Shown in pieces: positions 7,558 through 15,150 of a DNA stretch of 21,451 bases. The stretch covers positions 1 to 21,451 of the forward strand of contig CAJQSW010000010.1 of NCBI GenBank assembly GCA_905616455.1, in the 5' to 3' direction. Position 1 is the stretch's first letter. The number at the start of each line of letters is the position of its first letter. Source of the stretch: an uncultured Candidatus Pelagibacter sp. (GTDB lineage Bacteria > Pseudomonadota > Alphaproteobacteria > Pelagibacterales > Pelagibacteraceae). Position numbers and translations under genes: made by a program. The notes beneath the pieces were generated by a model. It was not told the DNA's origin. It saw only the letters and a list, made by a program, of their open reading frames with translations, and made no database searches.

Positions 7558-8075
7558 TTAATAATTAATTTAATTTCTTTTACTATTTTTTCATTAATTG
7601 GACCTGTAATTTTTTTTATAATCATTTTATTTTTATCAATTATAAAAGTTTCTGGTACACCATAAGCTCCAAACTCAACACTCAAAGTGCCGTCACTATC
7701 AATTATAGTTTGAAAATAAGGGTTTCCAAGTTCATTAATAAACTTTTTAGCATTATTTAAGTTGTCTCTATAATTAATTCCAATTAATTTAATAGACTGA
7801 TTTTTACTTAATTCCATTAATAATGGGTGTTCCACTCTACAAGGAGCACACCATGAGGCCCAAACATTTACGATGTAAAAAGTATCTTCTTGAAAAATTA
7901 TTTTAGAATTAAGATAAGCACTTGAATTTAAATCTTTTGCTTCAAAAATAGGTATATTTTTTTTATTAATATTTTTAGGACTATAAATACTTGAGTTATT
8001 TAATCCTTTATAAAAAATAACAAAGCAAAAGACTAAAAAAAAACTTATAGCGAATAGGTTAATCTTATTTTTCAT
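7554..8075 (-). CDS. ccmG: Thiol:disulfide interchange protein CcmG/DsbE
   Basis: This is a membrane-anchored periplasmic thioredoxin that passes electrons to CcmH and apocytochrome c. It has one N-terminal membrane anchor (about 8-23), then a thioredoxin fold with the active site NVWASWCAPC (Cys76, Cys79). GAYGVPETFIID carries the cis-Pro141 and the Glu142 typical of CcmG. At 173 residues it has the usual length. The start overlaps the 3' end of ccmF by 11 bases, and its stop overlaps the ccmH start by four. Confidence 0.94.
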   Translation of the reverse strand: MKNKINLFAISFFLVFCFVIFYKGLNNSSIYSPKNINKKNIPIFEAKDLNSSAYLNSKIIFQEDTFYIVNVWASWCAPCRVEHPLLMELSKNQSIKLIGINYRDNLNNAKKFINELGNPYFQTIIDSDGTLSVEFGAYGVPETFIIDKNKMIIKKITGPINEKIVKEIKLIIK

Positions 8076-9948
8076 ATCTTATTTTAAATAAACTTATTAA
8101 TCCACCGAGACCTAATAGTAGAACTGAAATCCAAATCCAAATCATAAATGGCTTTATTTGATATCTAATATTAAAATATTCATTTCCTTTTACAAGATTC
8201 ATTACTAAAAACTTATCTTCTAATAGTGTTGTTTTGATATCTGCTTCACTGGTAATAATTACAGGTTGATTATAGATTCTAATCTCAGGTTTCAATTCAA
8301 TAATTTTTCCATTTTCATCTTTTATTTCAAAGTAAGCAATAATGGAGTTATAATTATTTTTTTTATTTTCTTCAATTTTCTTAAAAAAAATTTCACCTCT
8401 ACTGTAACTATACTTTTCTCCAATTTTTATATTAGTGATAATTTCTGAGGATAAAATATTGTTAAATAGAATGCTTAATATCAATAAGCTAAAACCAAAG
8501 TGTGCTACTGTTTGAGAAATATTGTTAAATTTTTTAATAAATAACTCTTTTAAAGTTGTAAAAAATAAAAAAAAAGCAGCTGAAATTAAAACTGTATAAA
8601 ATAGTAGGTCAGTTGTTAAATTTTTAATTATAAAAAATGTTAACATTACAGAAATTATAAAAGTAACAATTAGTGACCTTTTATTTTCAATTTTTGATTT
8701 AATCCATTTAAGTCTTGGTCCAAGAGACATAAATAATAAAAATGGTATTAAGAAGGGCACTATTAATTTTTGATAAAAAGGAGGACCTACTGAGATTTTT
8801 TCACTAGATATTACATCTAGAAAAATTGGATAAACCGTACCAATTAAAACAACAGCTAAAAAATACATCATAAACCAATTATTTATTAAGATAGAAGTTT
8901 CTCTACTAAGCCAAAAAAAATTATTTAATTTTTTACTATTTTCTTTGTGAAATAAAAAAAATATTCCTAAAGATAAAATGATTAAAATAAATAAAAATAT
9001 TAATATAAAAATCCCTCTTGCAGGGTCGTTTGCAAATGTATGTACAGAATTTAATATTCCAGATCTAACCAAAAATGTTCCGCACATACTTAGAGTAAAT
9101 GTTGTAATAGACAATATAACCACCCAAGATGTTAGTGCGGCTCTTTTTTCTAACACTATAATGCAATGTAATAATGCTGTTAATGTTAGCCATGGCATTA
9201 ACGAGACATTTTCAACTGGATCCCAAAACCAAAAACCTCCCCATCCTAATTCATAATAAGCCCAAATTGATCCAAGCATAATTCCTATGGTTAAAAAAAT
9301 CCAAGAAACCAAAACCCATTTTTTAATATGCTGGCCCCATTCTTTTGATACATAACTTTGTGTAACTGCAGCAAGTGATGAAGAAAATATTATTGATGTC
9401 CCAACATAACCTAAATATAAAATTGGGGGATGAATTGCTAAAGCTGGATCTTGTAAAATTGGATTAAGACCAAGGCCTTCAGAAGGAATTGGAAATAGAT
9501 AATTAAATGGGTTTGATGTTGTTAGTATAAATAAAAAGAATCCAATAATTATTATTTGCTGAAATAATAAAGTTAGAATTCTATATTTTTTAGGCTGTTC
9601 TTTCGATTTAATTAAAAATAAAAAAATAAATAAAGTTAATACTAATAACCATAATAATAAACTTCCTTCATGATTTCCCCATGTTCCTGAAATTTTATAA
9701 AATAATGGTTTAGTAGTATGTGAGTTATTAAAGACTGTCTCATTACTGAAGTCTGATTTTATAAAAGATAAAACTAAACTTAAAAAGCCAACAATTACAA
9801 ATACTAACTGAAGAAAGGTTAAAGATAATATGTCTTGGCTAATCTGCTTACTGCCCCTATTAAAATCTTTAATTGAAACACCACAAAGTAAAACTGAAAG
9901 CAATAATCCTAAAATTAAAGAATAATAACCTATCTGATTAGCCAGCAA
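8065..9948 (-). CDS. ccmF: Heme lyase subunit CcmF
   Basis: This is a large inner-membrane protein (627 residues, many transmembrane helices) that attaches heme to apocytochrome c. The tryptophan-rich heme-handling WWD motif is seen as ELGWGGFWFWDPVENVS (about 233-248). Other conserved parts are GTWGNHEGSLLLW (88-100), AIHPP (His173) and VAHFG. The start is TTG at 9948-9946. No in-frame ATG lies nearby, a strong Shine-Dalgarno stands nine bases upstream, and the resulting N-terminus MLANQIGYYSLILG matches the usual CcmF beginning. It follows ccmE with a single base between stop and start. Confidence 0.95.
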   Translation of the reverse strand: MLANQIGYYSLILGLLLSVLLCGVSIKDFNRGSKQISQDILSLTFLQLVFVIVGFLSLVLSFIKSDFSNETVFNNSHTTKPLFYKISGTWGNHEGSLLLWLLVLTLFIFLFLIKSKEQPKKYRILTLLFQQIIIIGFFLFILTTSNPFNYLFPIPSEGLGLNPILQDPALAIHPPILYLGYVGTSIIFSSSLAAVTQSYVSKEWGQHIKKWVLVSWIFLTIGIMLGSIWAYYELGWGGFWFWDPVENVSLMPWLTLTALLHCIIVLEKRAALTSWVVILSITTFTLSMCGTFLVRSGILNSVHTFANDPARGIFILIFLFILIILSLGIFFLFHKENSKKLNNFFWLSRETSILINNWFMMYFLAVVLIGTVYPIFLDVISSEKISVGPPFYQKLIVPFLIPFLLFMSLGPRLKWIKSKIENKRSLIVTFIISVMLTFFIIKNLTTDLLFYTVLISAAFFLFFTTLKELFIKKFNNISQTVAHFGFSLLILSILFNNILSSEIITNIKIGEKYSYSRGEIFFKKIEENKKNNYNSIIAYFEIKDENGKIIELKPEIRIYNQPVIITSEADIKTTLLEDKFLVMNLVKGNEYFNIRYQIKPFMIWIWISVLLLGLGGLISLFKIRYEK

Positions 9949-9949
9949 T

Positions 9950-10369
9950 TTATTTATCTCCTATAGCTTTTTTAATTTCTGGGGGCATGTAATTTTCATC
10001 ATGTTTTGCTAAAATTTTAGTAGCTAAAAAATAATTCTTATCCTTTAAAAAACCTTCAGCAACAACACCTTTTCCCTCAGCAAATAAATTTGGAACAGCT
10101 CCTGAATAAATAACATTAATCTCATTCTTAAAATCAGTAATGATAAAATTAACTTCATTAGAATTTATAGAAACTGATTGTTCTTTAACCATTCCTCCCA
10201 CTCTTATTTTATTTTTGTTCAGTTCTACTAAAGACTTTATTTCAGACGGCGATTGAAAATATACAACATTTTCTTTTAATGACTGTAAAATTAAAAAAAC
10301 TATTAAAATTGTTGAGACTAAAATTAATACTAGGAATAAAAATCGTAATTTAACTTTTTTACCATACAT
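9950..10369 (-). CDS. ccmE: Heme chaperone CcmE
   Basis: This periplasmic heme chaperone is anchored by one N-terminal helix (about 9-29). It binds heme covalently and hands it from CcmC to CcmF. The beta-barrel OB-fold part contains [12 protein letters not shown] (55-66) and VVAEGFL. The heme-binding motif is [12 protein letters not shown], with His123 as the covalent heme ligand and Tyr127 beside it. The 139 residues match the family, with an ATG start. It lies 10 bp after ccmD and 1 bp before ccmF. Confidence 0.95.
   Translation of the reverse strand: MYGKKVKLRFLFLVLILVSTILIVFLILQSLKENVVYFQSPSEIKSLVELNKNKIRVGGMVKEQSVSINSNEVNFIITDFKNEINVIYSGAVPNLFAEGKGVVAEGFLKDKNYFLATKILAKHDENYMPPEIKKAIGDK
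9958..9962 (-). promoter_or_regulatory. Shine-Dalgarno for ccmF (TTG start)
   Basis: AGGAG on the minus strand lies inside the end of ccmE, nine bases before TTG at 9948. Few genes in this window have such a site. Here it supports the non-ATG start of ccmF. Confidence 0.6.
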
Positions 10370-10379
10370 GGTTTATTGG

Positions 10380-10607
10380 TTAAATATTTGATATATTGGA
10401 TAATATTTCTCTATTAATATTTTGTGATCTTGCAGTTCTAGCTTTCTCTATATTTAGAGAACTAAATTTAGAGGCAAATCTTCTTTGCTCCTTTGAAAGT
10501 TGTAATTTAGTTACAAAATATAAAGTTGTAAAACTAATCAATGTAAATGAAAAAGCTGACCATACGTAAGTCCCATATCCATTCATTGAAATTATTTCAT
10601 TTATCAT
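10380..10607 (-). CDS. ccmD: Heme exporter subunit CcmD
   Basis: This is a small single-helix membrane protein that stabilises CcmC and helps release holo-CcmE. The N-terminal MNGYGTYVWSAFSFTLISF (from residue 8) is the typical 'GGY..YVW.A' beginning plus helix. A basic cytoplasmic tail follows. At 75 residues it is somewhat long for CcmD because of the tail, which I cannot assign. The ATG at 10607 overlaps the ccmC stop by four bases (ATGA). Position between ccmC and ccmE supports the call. Confidence 0.85.
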   Translation of the reverse strand: MINEIISMNGYGTYVWSAFSFTLISFTTLYFVTKLQLSKEQRRFASKFSSLNIEKARTARSQNINREILSNISNI

Positions 10608-11314
10608 AATCTATCTAATCCTTTATTTTTTACTTTTATCAGTTCAGTATTATATTTCATCAAAAAAATGAGCAGTGAAAAAAGGGCAAATGCCGCAGTC
10701 ATAATGCCTAAAGGGATTAACATTGAAGCATGAATTGCTATGTTCGTGGATAAAATATTAATTGAAGCTGGTTGATGTAGTGTATTCCACCAATCAACAG
10801 AAAATTTAATAATTGGAACATTTATTGCTCCTAAAATTGCAATCAAGGAAGTAACTTTTATTACTTGATCTTTATTTTCATAAATTCGCCAAGCCAATAG
10901 ATACATTCCATAAAATAAAGCTAAAATTAACATAGAAGTTATTCTTGCATCCCAAGCCCACCAAGTACCCCAGGTAGGTTTGCCCCAAATTGATCCTGTA
11001 ACTAATGCAATGATATTAAAAACAAATCCAGAGGGTGCTAAACTTTTTGCAATTAAAGCAAAATTTTTATTTTTAAACATAAAACTTCCAACAGACAATA
11101 ATGCTAGACTTGAAAATATTCCAAGTGATATCCATGCAGCTGGAACATGTACATACATAATTCTAACTGCATCACTTTGTTTGTAGTCTTCTGGAGATAA
11201 AACGAGTGCTTCAGTTAAGCCAATTGTTAAAACAACAATAAATAAAAATAATACATACTTTGGGGCCTTAGATGTAATTGCAAAAATTTTATTAGGCTCA
11301 AAAGATTTAAACAT
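10604..11314 (-). CDS. ccmC: Heme exporter protein CcmC
   Basis: This six-helix inner-membrane protein loads heme onto CcmE. The WWD motif reads KPTWGTWWAWDARITS (112-127). The flanking heme-ligand histidines are His56 (MYVHVPAAW) and His180 (NTLHQPAS). The 236 residues match the family. It is the first gene of the ccmCDEFGH run. CcmA and CcmB are not in the window, so the ABC part of the system must lie elsewhere or be missing. The 180-bp region upstream holds paired TGATCA palindromes that may regulate the operon. Confidence 0.95.
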   Translation of the reverse strand: MFKSFEPNKIFAITSKAPKYVLFLFIVVLTIGLTEALVLSPEDYKQSDAVRIMYVHVPAAWISLGIFSSLALLSVGSFMFKNKNFALIAKSLAPSGFVFNIIALVTGSIWGKPTWGTWWAWDARITSMLILALFYGMYLLAWRIYENKDQVIKVTSLIAILGAINVPIIKFSVDWWNTLHQPASINILSTNIAIHASMLIPLGIMTAAFALFSLLIFLMKYNTELIKVKNKGLDRL

Positions 11315-11494
11315 ATTTATATTATATATATTAAAAAAAGATAATTTAATTTTTATTATGGAAAGTCATTCTGATCAAGAATGTAGAGGGAGTAATAATG
11401 ATAAAAATCTTATTTTACACTCCTGATCAGAACAAGCTTATAAATAACAACTATATATGTCCAAGGTTTGAATTAATTGTGTTTGAAAAAAGAA
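11315..11494. other. 180-bp intergenic region, hspQ to ccmC
   Basis: This is the largest fully non-coding gap between recognised genes. It contains the 66-base inverted repeat described separately, a poly-T run on the minus strand next to ccmC, and AT-rich sequence. A 34-codon plus-strand frame (11398-11502) is present but weak. The ccm promoter should be here; I cannot pick a single convincing -35/-10 pair. Confidence 0.5.
11368..11433. repeat. Inverted repeat / twin TGATCA palindromes upstream of ccmC
   Basis: TTCTGATCA (11369-11377) is repeated inverted as TGATCAGAA (11424-11432). Inside, GGAGT (11389-11393) can pair with ACTCC (11419-11423). Each arm is itself close to palindromic around TGATCA. 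The two TGATCA centres are 52 bp apart. It may act as a transcript hairpin, with an 11-base bulge, or as two operator sites on the DNA. Confidence 0.55.
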
Positions 11495-11815
11495 TTAATT
11501 AGAAGGCTTAAAGTAGCTAGAACCTTTTCTGCCTGAAAAAATCTCTTCAATTAAAGGGTGTTTAATAGGGTCTTCTGAATCATCCATAAGCAGGTTTTGT
11601 TCAGAAACATAAGCTTCATAAGTAATCTCATCATTTTCTGCAAGCAAATGATAAAAAGGCTGGTCTTTTCTAGGTCGGACATTTTTAGGAATAGACTGAT
11701 ACCATTCCTCAGAATTATTAAATTCGAAATCTACATCATAAATCACACCTCTAAACTCAAAGTGTTTATGCTTTACAATATCTCCTATCGAAAATTTTGC
11801 TTTTTGAATTGCCAT
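11495..11815 (-). CDS. hspQ: HspQ / YccV-like heat shock protein
   Basis: This is a small cytosolic protein of the HspQ (YccV, hemimethylated-DNA-binding) family. The E. coli member binds DnaA mutant proteins and acts as a Lon specificity factor. The 106 residues contain the conserved FSIGDIVKHKHFEFRGVIYD (8-27), RPRKDQPFYHLLAE (47-60) and YVSEQNLL (68-75). There is no signal peptide or membrane segment. The ATG is at 11815. The gene is divergent from ispZ across a 79-bp gap rich in A/T, where both promoters must lie. A stress-response role is inferred from the family. Confidence 0.88.
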   Translation of the reverse strand: MAIQKAKFSIGDIVKHKHFEFRGVIYDVDFEFNNSEEWYQSIPKNVRPRKDQPFYHLLAENDEITYEAYVSEQNLLMDDSEDPIKHPLIEEIFSGRKGSSYFKPSN

Positions 11816-11894
11816 AGCTATTAATATGGAGGTTAAAAAATAAAAATCAATAAAAAAAATATAAATGTTTTTTTATTATGTTAATATCTGTCAA

Positions 11895-12446
11895 ATGAAT
11901 AAATCATTTCTTAAATTTGCCACAGACTTTGGGCCTTTAGCCATATTTTTTTATTATTATTATAATAGTGATAAAAATTTAACAGTTGCAATTCCTCCAC
12001 TTATAGTTGCAACTTTAATTGCACTAGTTGTTGTTTGGTTTTTTGAAAAAAGAATTCCAATGATGCCATTAATAAGTGGCATCTTAATTACACTCTTTGG
12101 TGGTCTTACAATTTATTTTAATGATCCAATTTTTCTTTATGTAAAACCAACAATCATAAATATTTTATTTGCTCTTGCTTTGTTTTTTGGAAAATATTTT
12201 ACAAATGAGCCTGTTCTTAAAAAGATTATGGGTAAATCAATTGCTCTGACTGATATTGGTTGGGAATTATTAAATAAAAGATGGATGTATTTTTTCTTTG
12301 GTCTTGCGATCTTAAATGAATGTGTATGGAGAACACAAACTGAAGAGTTCTGGGTTAACTTTAAAGTATGGGGAATGTTACCAATAACACTAGTATTTAC
12401 TGGCTTTCAAATATCACTAATTAATAAACACAAGATTGATGAATAA
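11895..12446 (+). CDS. ispZ: Intracellular septation protein A family (IspZ/YciB)
   Basis: This is an inner-membrane protein of the YciB/IspZ family with about five hydrophobic helices, implicated in cell envelope and septum maintenance. I chose the ATG at 11895, giving 183 residues beginning MNKSFLKFATDFGPLAIFF. This matches the family N-terminus, and the ten extra residues of the longer frame (from 11865) do not. Conserved parts are FATDFGPL, the FEKRIPMMPLISG loop, and the ALTDIGWELLNKRW helix entry, with a later EFWVNFKVWG. The stop overlaps the next gene by eight bases, so the two are probably translated together. Confidence 0.88.
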   Translation: MNKSFLKFATDFGPLAIFFYYYYNSDKNLTVAIPPLIVATLIALVVVWFFEKRIPMMPLISGILITLFGGLTIYFNDPIFLYVKPTIINILFALALFFGKYFTNEPVLKKIMGKSIALTDIGWELLNKRWMYFFFGLAILNECVWRTQTEEFWVNFKVWGMLPITLVFTGFQISLINKHKIDE

Positions 12447-12783
12447 AAATCTAAAACTTGTCATTAATAATCCATATAAACAAATAGAAGAAAGACAGTT
12501 TTTTGAAAAAAATGAACTTAAGGTTATTTTAGACCTATATGCAAAAATGGTCTCAGAAGGATCATGGAAGGATTATGGTTTAAATATTTCTAGCAGGCAA
12601 GTGAGTTTTAGTGTTTTTAAGAATGCTGCAGAGAATGCTCTATATAAAATTTGCAAAAACTTTAAGCCAAGTAATAAAAACCTAAAATATTTGATCACAG
12701 ATTCTAATGGTAAAGTTTTAAAGAATTCTTTTGATTTAGAAATTTTACTTAAGAATACTAATTGGAAAAACCTTAAAAAATAA
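12439..12783 (+). CDS. DUF2794 family protein
   Basis: This cytosolic protein of 114 residues has no known function. The family is typical of alphaproteobacteria. It is recognised by FEKNELKVILDLYAKMVSEG near residues 22-41, WKDYGL (about 43-48), the VSFSVFKNAAENALYKICK stretch, and a C-terminal DSNGKVLKNSFDLE. The start is taken as ATG at 12439, inside the end of ispZ (ATGAATAA, eight-base overlap); an upstream TTG at 12436 is less likely. It converges with the Bax-inhibitor gene, separated by 5 bp that lie within a shared hairpin. Confidence 0.8.
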   Translation: MNKNLKLVINNPYKQIEERQFFEKNELKVILDLYAKMVSEGSWKDYGLNISSRQVSFSVFKNAAENALYKICKNFKPSNKNLKYLITDSNGKVLKNSFDLEILLKNTNWKNLKK

Positions 12784-12799
12784 AAAGACTAACGTCTTT
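12775..12799 (-). terminator. Small hairpin with U-rich tail at convergent 3' ends
   Basis: AAAGAC (12784-12789) pairs with GTCTTT (12794-12799) around a four-base loop. On the minus strand it is followed by TTATTTTTT. It overlaps the stop codon of the Bax-inhibitor family gene and touches the end of the DUF2794 gene. The stem is short (6 bp), so it would be a weak terminator, mainly for the minus-strand gene. Confidence 0.4.
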
Positions 12800-13550
12800 G
12801 TCCAAATAACCTTAACAACATTATAAATAAATTTATAAAGTCTAGGTAAAGAGTTAAAGCACCCATTACAGCTTTTTTACCCATCAATTCACCTGTGTCG
12901 CTTGCTGCATACATGTTTTTAATTTTTTGAGTATCATAAGCGGTAAGGCCTACAAAAATTAGAACACCTAAAATAGAAATCACAAAATCCATCATCGTAG
13001 ATTTCATAAACATATTAACGACTGATGCTACAATAATTCCAATTAAACCCATCATTAAGAAAGATCCTAATTTTGTAAGATCTCTTTTAGTTGTGTAGCC
13101 ATACAGACTCATTGCACCAAAAGTGATCGAAGTAATAAAGAACACTCTAGTAATACTGGCACCAGTATAAGTTAAAAATATTGAAGATAATGAAATTCCC
13201 ATTAAAGAAGCGAAAACCCAAAAAGTTGTTTGAGCGGTAGATGCTGCCATTTTATTAATTTTAGCACTCATATAAAAAACAACTCCAAGAGGCGCAAGCA
13301 TTACAATCCATTTAAAACCAGAAAGAAAAATTGTATTTCCTAGGCTTGTTAGGGCGACAATAGATCCGTTAGCATCTGTTACTACAGAAAGTTTAAAAAA
13401 TATTAGAGATACAAGTCCTGTTAACAAAATACCAGAGGCCATGTAATTGTAGACTTTTAACATATAGGCTCTTAAACCCTCATCCATTACTACTGTTGAT
13501 TGTTGGGCTTCTTTAACTTTGTTTAATAAGTTTTGTTTATTGAATATCAT
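12789..13550 (-). CDS. Bax inhibitor-1/YccA family membrane protein
   Basis: This 253-residue inner-membrane protein has about seven hydrophobic helices and belongs to the BI-1/YccA/YbhL (UPF0005) family. Its members bind FtsH or act as pH-sensitive calcium leak channels. The family signature is seen in the segment ending LYLDFINLFIMLLRLFGQRR (234-253) and in GLTAYDTQKIKNMY (about 206-219), with the aspartate of the AYDTQ motif thought to sense pH. The ATG is at 13550. A promoter with only a few bases of leader is visible just upstream. Confidence 0.9.
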   Translation of the reverse strand: MIFNKQNLLNKVKEAQQSTVVMDEGLRAYMLKVYNYMASGILLTGLVSLIFFKLSVVTDANGSIVALTSLGNTIFLSGFKWIVMLAPLGVVFYMSAKINKMAASTAQTTFWVFASLMGISLSSIFLTYTGASITRVFFITSITFGAMSLYGYTTKRDLTKLGSFLMMGLIGIIVASVVNMFMKSTMMDFVISILGVLIFVGLTAYDTQKIKNMYAASDTGELMGKKAVMGALTLYLDFINLFIMLLRLFGQRR

Positions 13551-13556
13551 GACTTA

Positions 13557-13585
13557 CATATAATAGCCTTTTACTATTATTTCAA
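13557..13585 (-). promoter_or_regulatory. Promoter of the Bax inhibitor-1 family gene
   Basis: On the minus strand, TTGAAA (13585-13580) and TATATG (13562-13557) are separated by exactly 17 bases. The -10 box ends six bases before the ATG at 13550, so the transcript would be leaderless or nearly so. This agrees with the lack of a Shine-Dalgarno. Confidence 0.45.
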
Positions 13586-13611
13586 GATGTCTTAATAAGG
13601 TTAAAATAATT

Positions 13612-14649
13612 ATGAATTACAAAAAACTAGGAAATACTGATTTAAAAGTAAGTACTATTTGTTTAGGCACTATGACCTGGGGTGAACAAAACACTCAAGA
13701 AGAGGGTTTTGAGCAGATGGACTACGCCTTAGATCAAGGTGTAAATTTTTGGGACACTGCAGAAATATATTCAGTTCCACCAAGAGAAGAAACTTATGGT
13801 GATACTGAAGTCATTATTGGAAACTGGTTTGACAAAACAAAAAAGAGAGACAAGGTTATCTTGGCCTCTAAAGTTTGTGGTCCAGCAAGAGAGTACGTTA
13901 GAGGTGGTGGAAATCATTTTGGAGAAAAAAATATTACAGAAGCATTAGAGGGAAGTTTAAAAAGATTAAAAACTGATTACATTGATTTATATCAACTTCA
14001 TTGGCCAGAGAGAAAAACAAATTTTTTTGGTAAACTAGGATATGAACATAATGATAGTAACGAGTGGACTAGGTTTGAAGATATTTTAGGAAATTTGAAA
14101 AGACTTATTGATCAAGGAAAAATTAAGCATGTTGGTGTATCCAACGAGACTCCTTGGGGACTATCTAAATATTTAGAGCTTTCAAAAGAAAAAGCACTTC
14201 CAAGAATGCTTTCTGTTCAGAACCCTTACAATTTATTGAACAGAACTTATGAAATAGGACTAGCGGAAATATCAATAAGGGAACAAGCGGGGTTACTGGC
14301 CTACTCTCCTCTAGCATGTGGATATTTATCAGGAAAATATAGAAACAAACAATTGCCAAAAGATTCTAGAATGGAAAGAGATGGTGATTTTTGGACTAGG
14401 TATGCAAAACCTAACACTGATAAAGCAGTTCAAACATATTATGAAATAGCCAAAAAACATAACCTTGATTTAACTCAGATGTCTTTAAAATTTTTAGAAA
14501 TTCAGCCTTTTGTGACGTCAGTTATTATTGGTGCTACGACAATGGAGCAGTTGAAAACAAATATAGAAAGTGTAAATATAAATTTAACCGAAGATATAAT
14601 TACAGAAATAAATGATGTACAAAAAATTTACCCTAACCCATGTCCATAA
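13612..14649 (+). CDS. tas: NADP(H)-dependent aldo/keto reductase, Tas-like
   Basis: This is a cytosolic TIM-barrel reductase of aldehydes and ketones. The 345 residues closely follow E. coli Tas in length and layout. The catalytic tetrad is seen as Asp48 (FWDTAEIY), Tyr53, Lys87 (LASKVCG) and His130 (YQLHWPER). The Tas-type insert EIYSVPPREETYG (51-63) is present. The C-terminal SVIIGATTMEQLKTNIES is the cofactor phosphate-binding region. The physiological substrate is unknown. It is the first gene of a five-gene plus-strand run, divergent from the Bax-inhibitor gene by 61 bp, and its stop overlaps the next start by ten bases. Confidence 0.88.
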   Translation: MNYKKLGNTDLKVSTICLGTMTWGEQNTQEEGFEQMDYALDQGVNFWDTAEIYSVPPREETYGDTEVIIGNWFDKTKKRDKVILASKVCGPAREYVRGGGNHFGEKNITEALEGSLKRLKTDYIDLYQLHWPERKTNFFGKLGYEHNDSNEWTRFEDILGNLKRLIDQGKIKHVGVSNETPWGLSKYLELSKEKALPRMLSVQNPYNLLNRTYEIGLAEISIREQAGLLAYSPLACGYLSGKYRNKQLPKDSRMERDGDFWTRYAKPNTDKAVQTYYEIAKKHNLDLTQMSLKFLEIQPFVTSVIIGATTMEQLKTNIESVNINLTEDIITEINDVQKIYPNPCP

Positions 14650-15146
14650 TTAAAAAATTTATATTTATAATATTCTTAAGTGTTTTTACTAATCAAGTTA
14701 ACGCTGAAGAAGTAAAAAAAATGGGCAAACATAAAGATTGGGAAACTTACGTTATAAAAAGTGATACCGGAAAAGTTTGTTTTGCCCAATCTATACCTGT
14801 TATACAATCACCCAAATCTAGCCTAAGAGATTCAAGATTATTTATAAGCTTTAGACCTGGGGAAAAAATTGCTAATGAAATAAGTATTACTGCTGGCTAT
14901 GAATTTAATAAAAAGAATATGGTAACAGCAGTTTCTGGAAAAAATAAATACATATTTGATCTTTTGCAAGATAGTTTTGCTTGGATGACTAGTAATAAAT
15001 CAGAGAAAAAAATGATTAGGATAATGAAAAAAGGATCTAGAATAATGATTACAGGATACAATCAAAATGGATCTCAAACCAAAGATCACTATTCATTATT
15101 AGGCTTTACCAAAGCATACAATGCTACTAGAGCAAACTGCAGCTAG
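14640..15146 (+). CDS. Exported IalB-like (invasion-associated locus B family) protein
   Basis: This 168-residue secreted or periplasmic protein has a signal peptide at 1-22 (hydrophobic core FIFIIFLSVF, cleavage after VNA). The pattern matches the IalB family of alphaproteobacteria: an N-terminal W....... region, GKVCFAQS (Cys47), LFISFRPGE, a strand with FAWMTS, then MIRIMKKGSRIMITGYNQNG and a C-terminal Cys167. Cys47 and Cys167 could form a disulfide. The family name comes from Bartonella invasion. In a free-living organism the role is unknown and may be periplasmic redox or stress related. It starts ten bases inside the aldo/keto reductase gene and ends 4 bp before argG. Confidence 0.65.
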   Translation: MSIIKKFIFIIFLSVFTNQVNAEEVKKMGKHKDWETYVIKSDTGKVCFAQSIPVIQSPKSSLRDSRLFISFRPGEKIANEISITAGYEFNKKNMVTAVSGKNKYIFDLLQDSFAWMTSNKSEKKMIRIMKKGSRIMITGYNQNGSQTKDHYSLLGFTKAYNATRANCS

Positions 15147-15150
15147 ATAA

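Noticed and set aside
11865..11894. Longer N-terminus for IspZ
   Set aside because: The ten extra residues do not match the family; MNKSFLKFATDFGPL at 11895 does.
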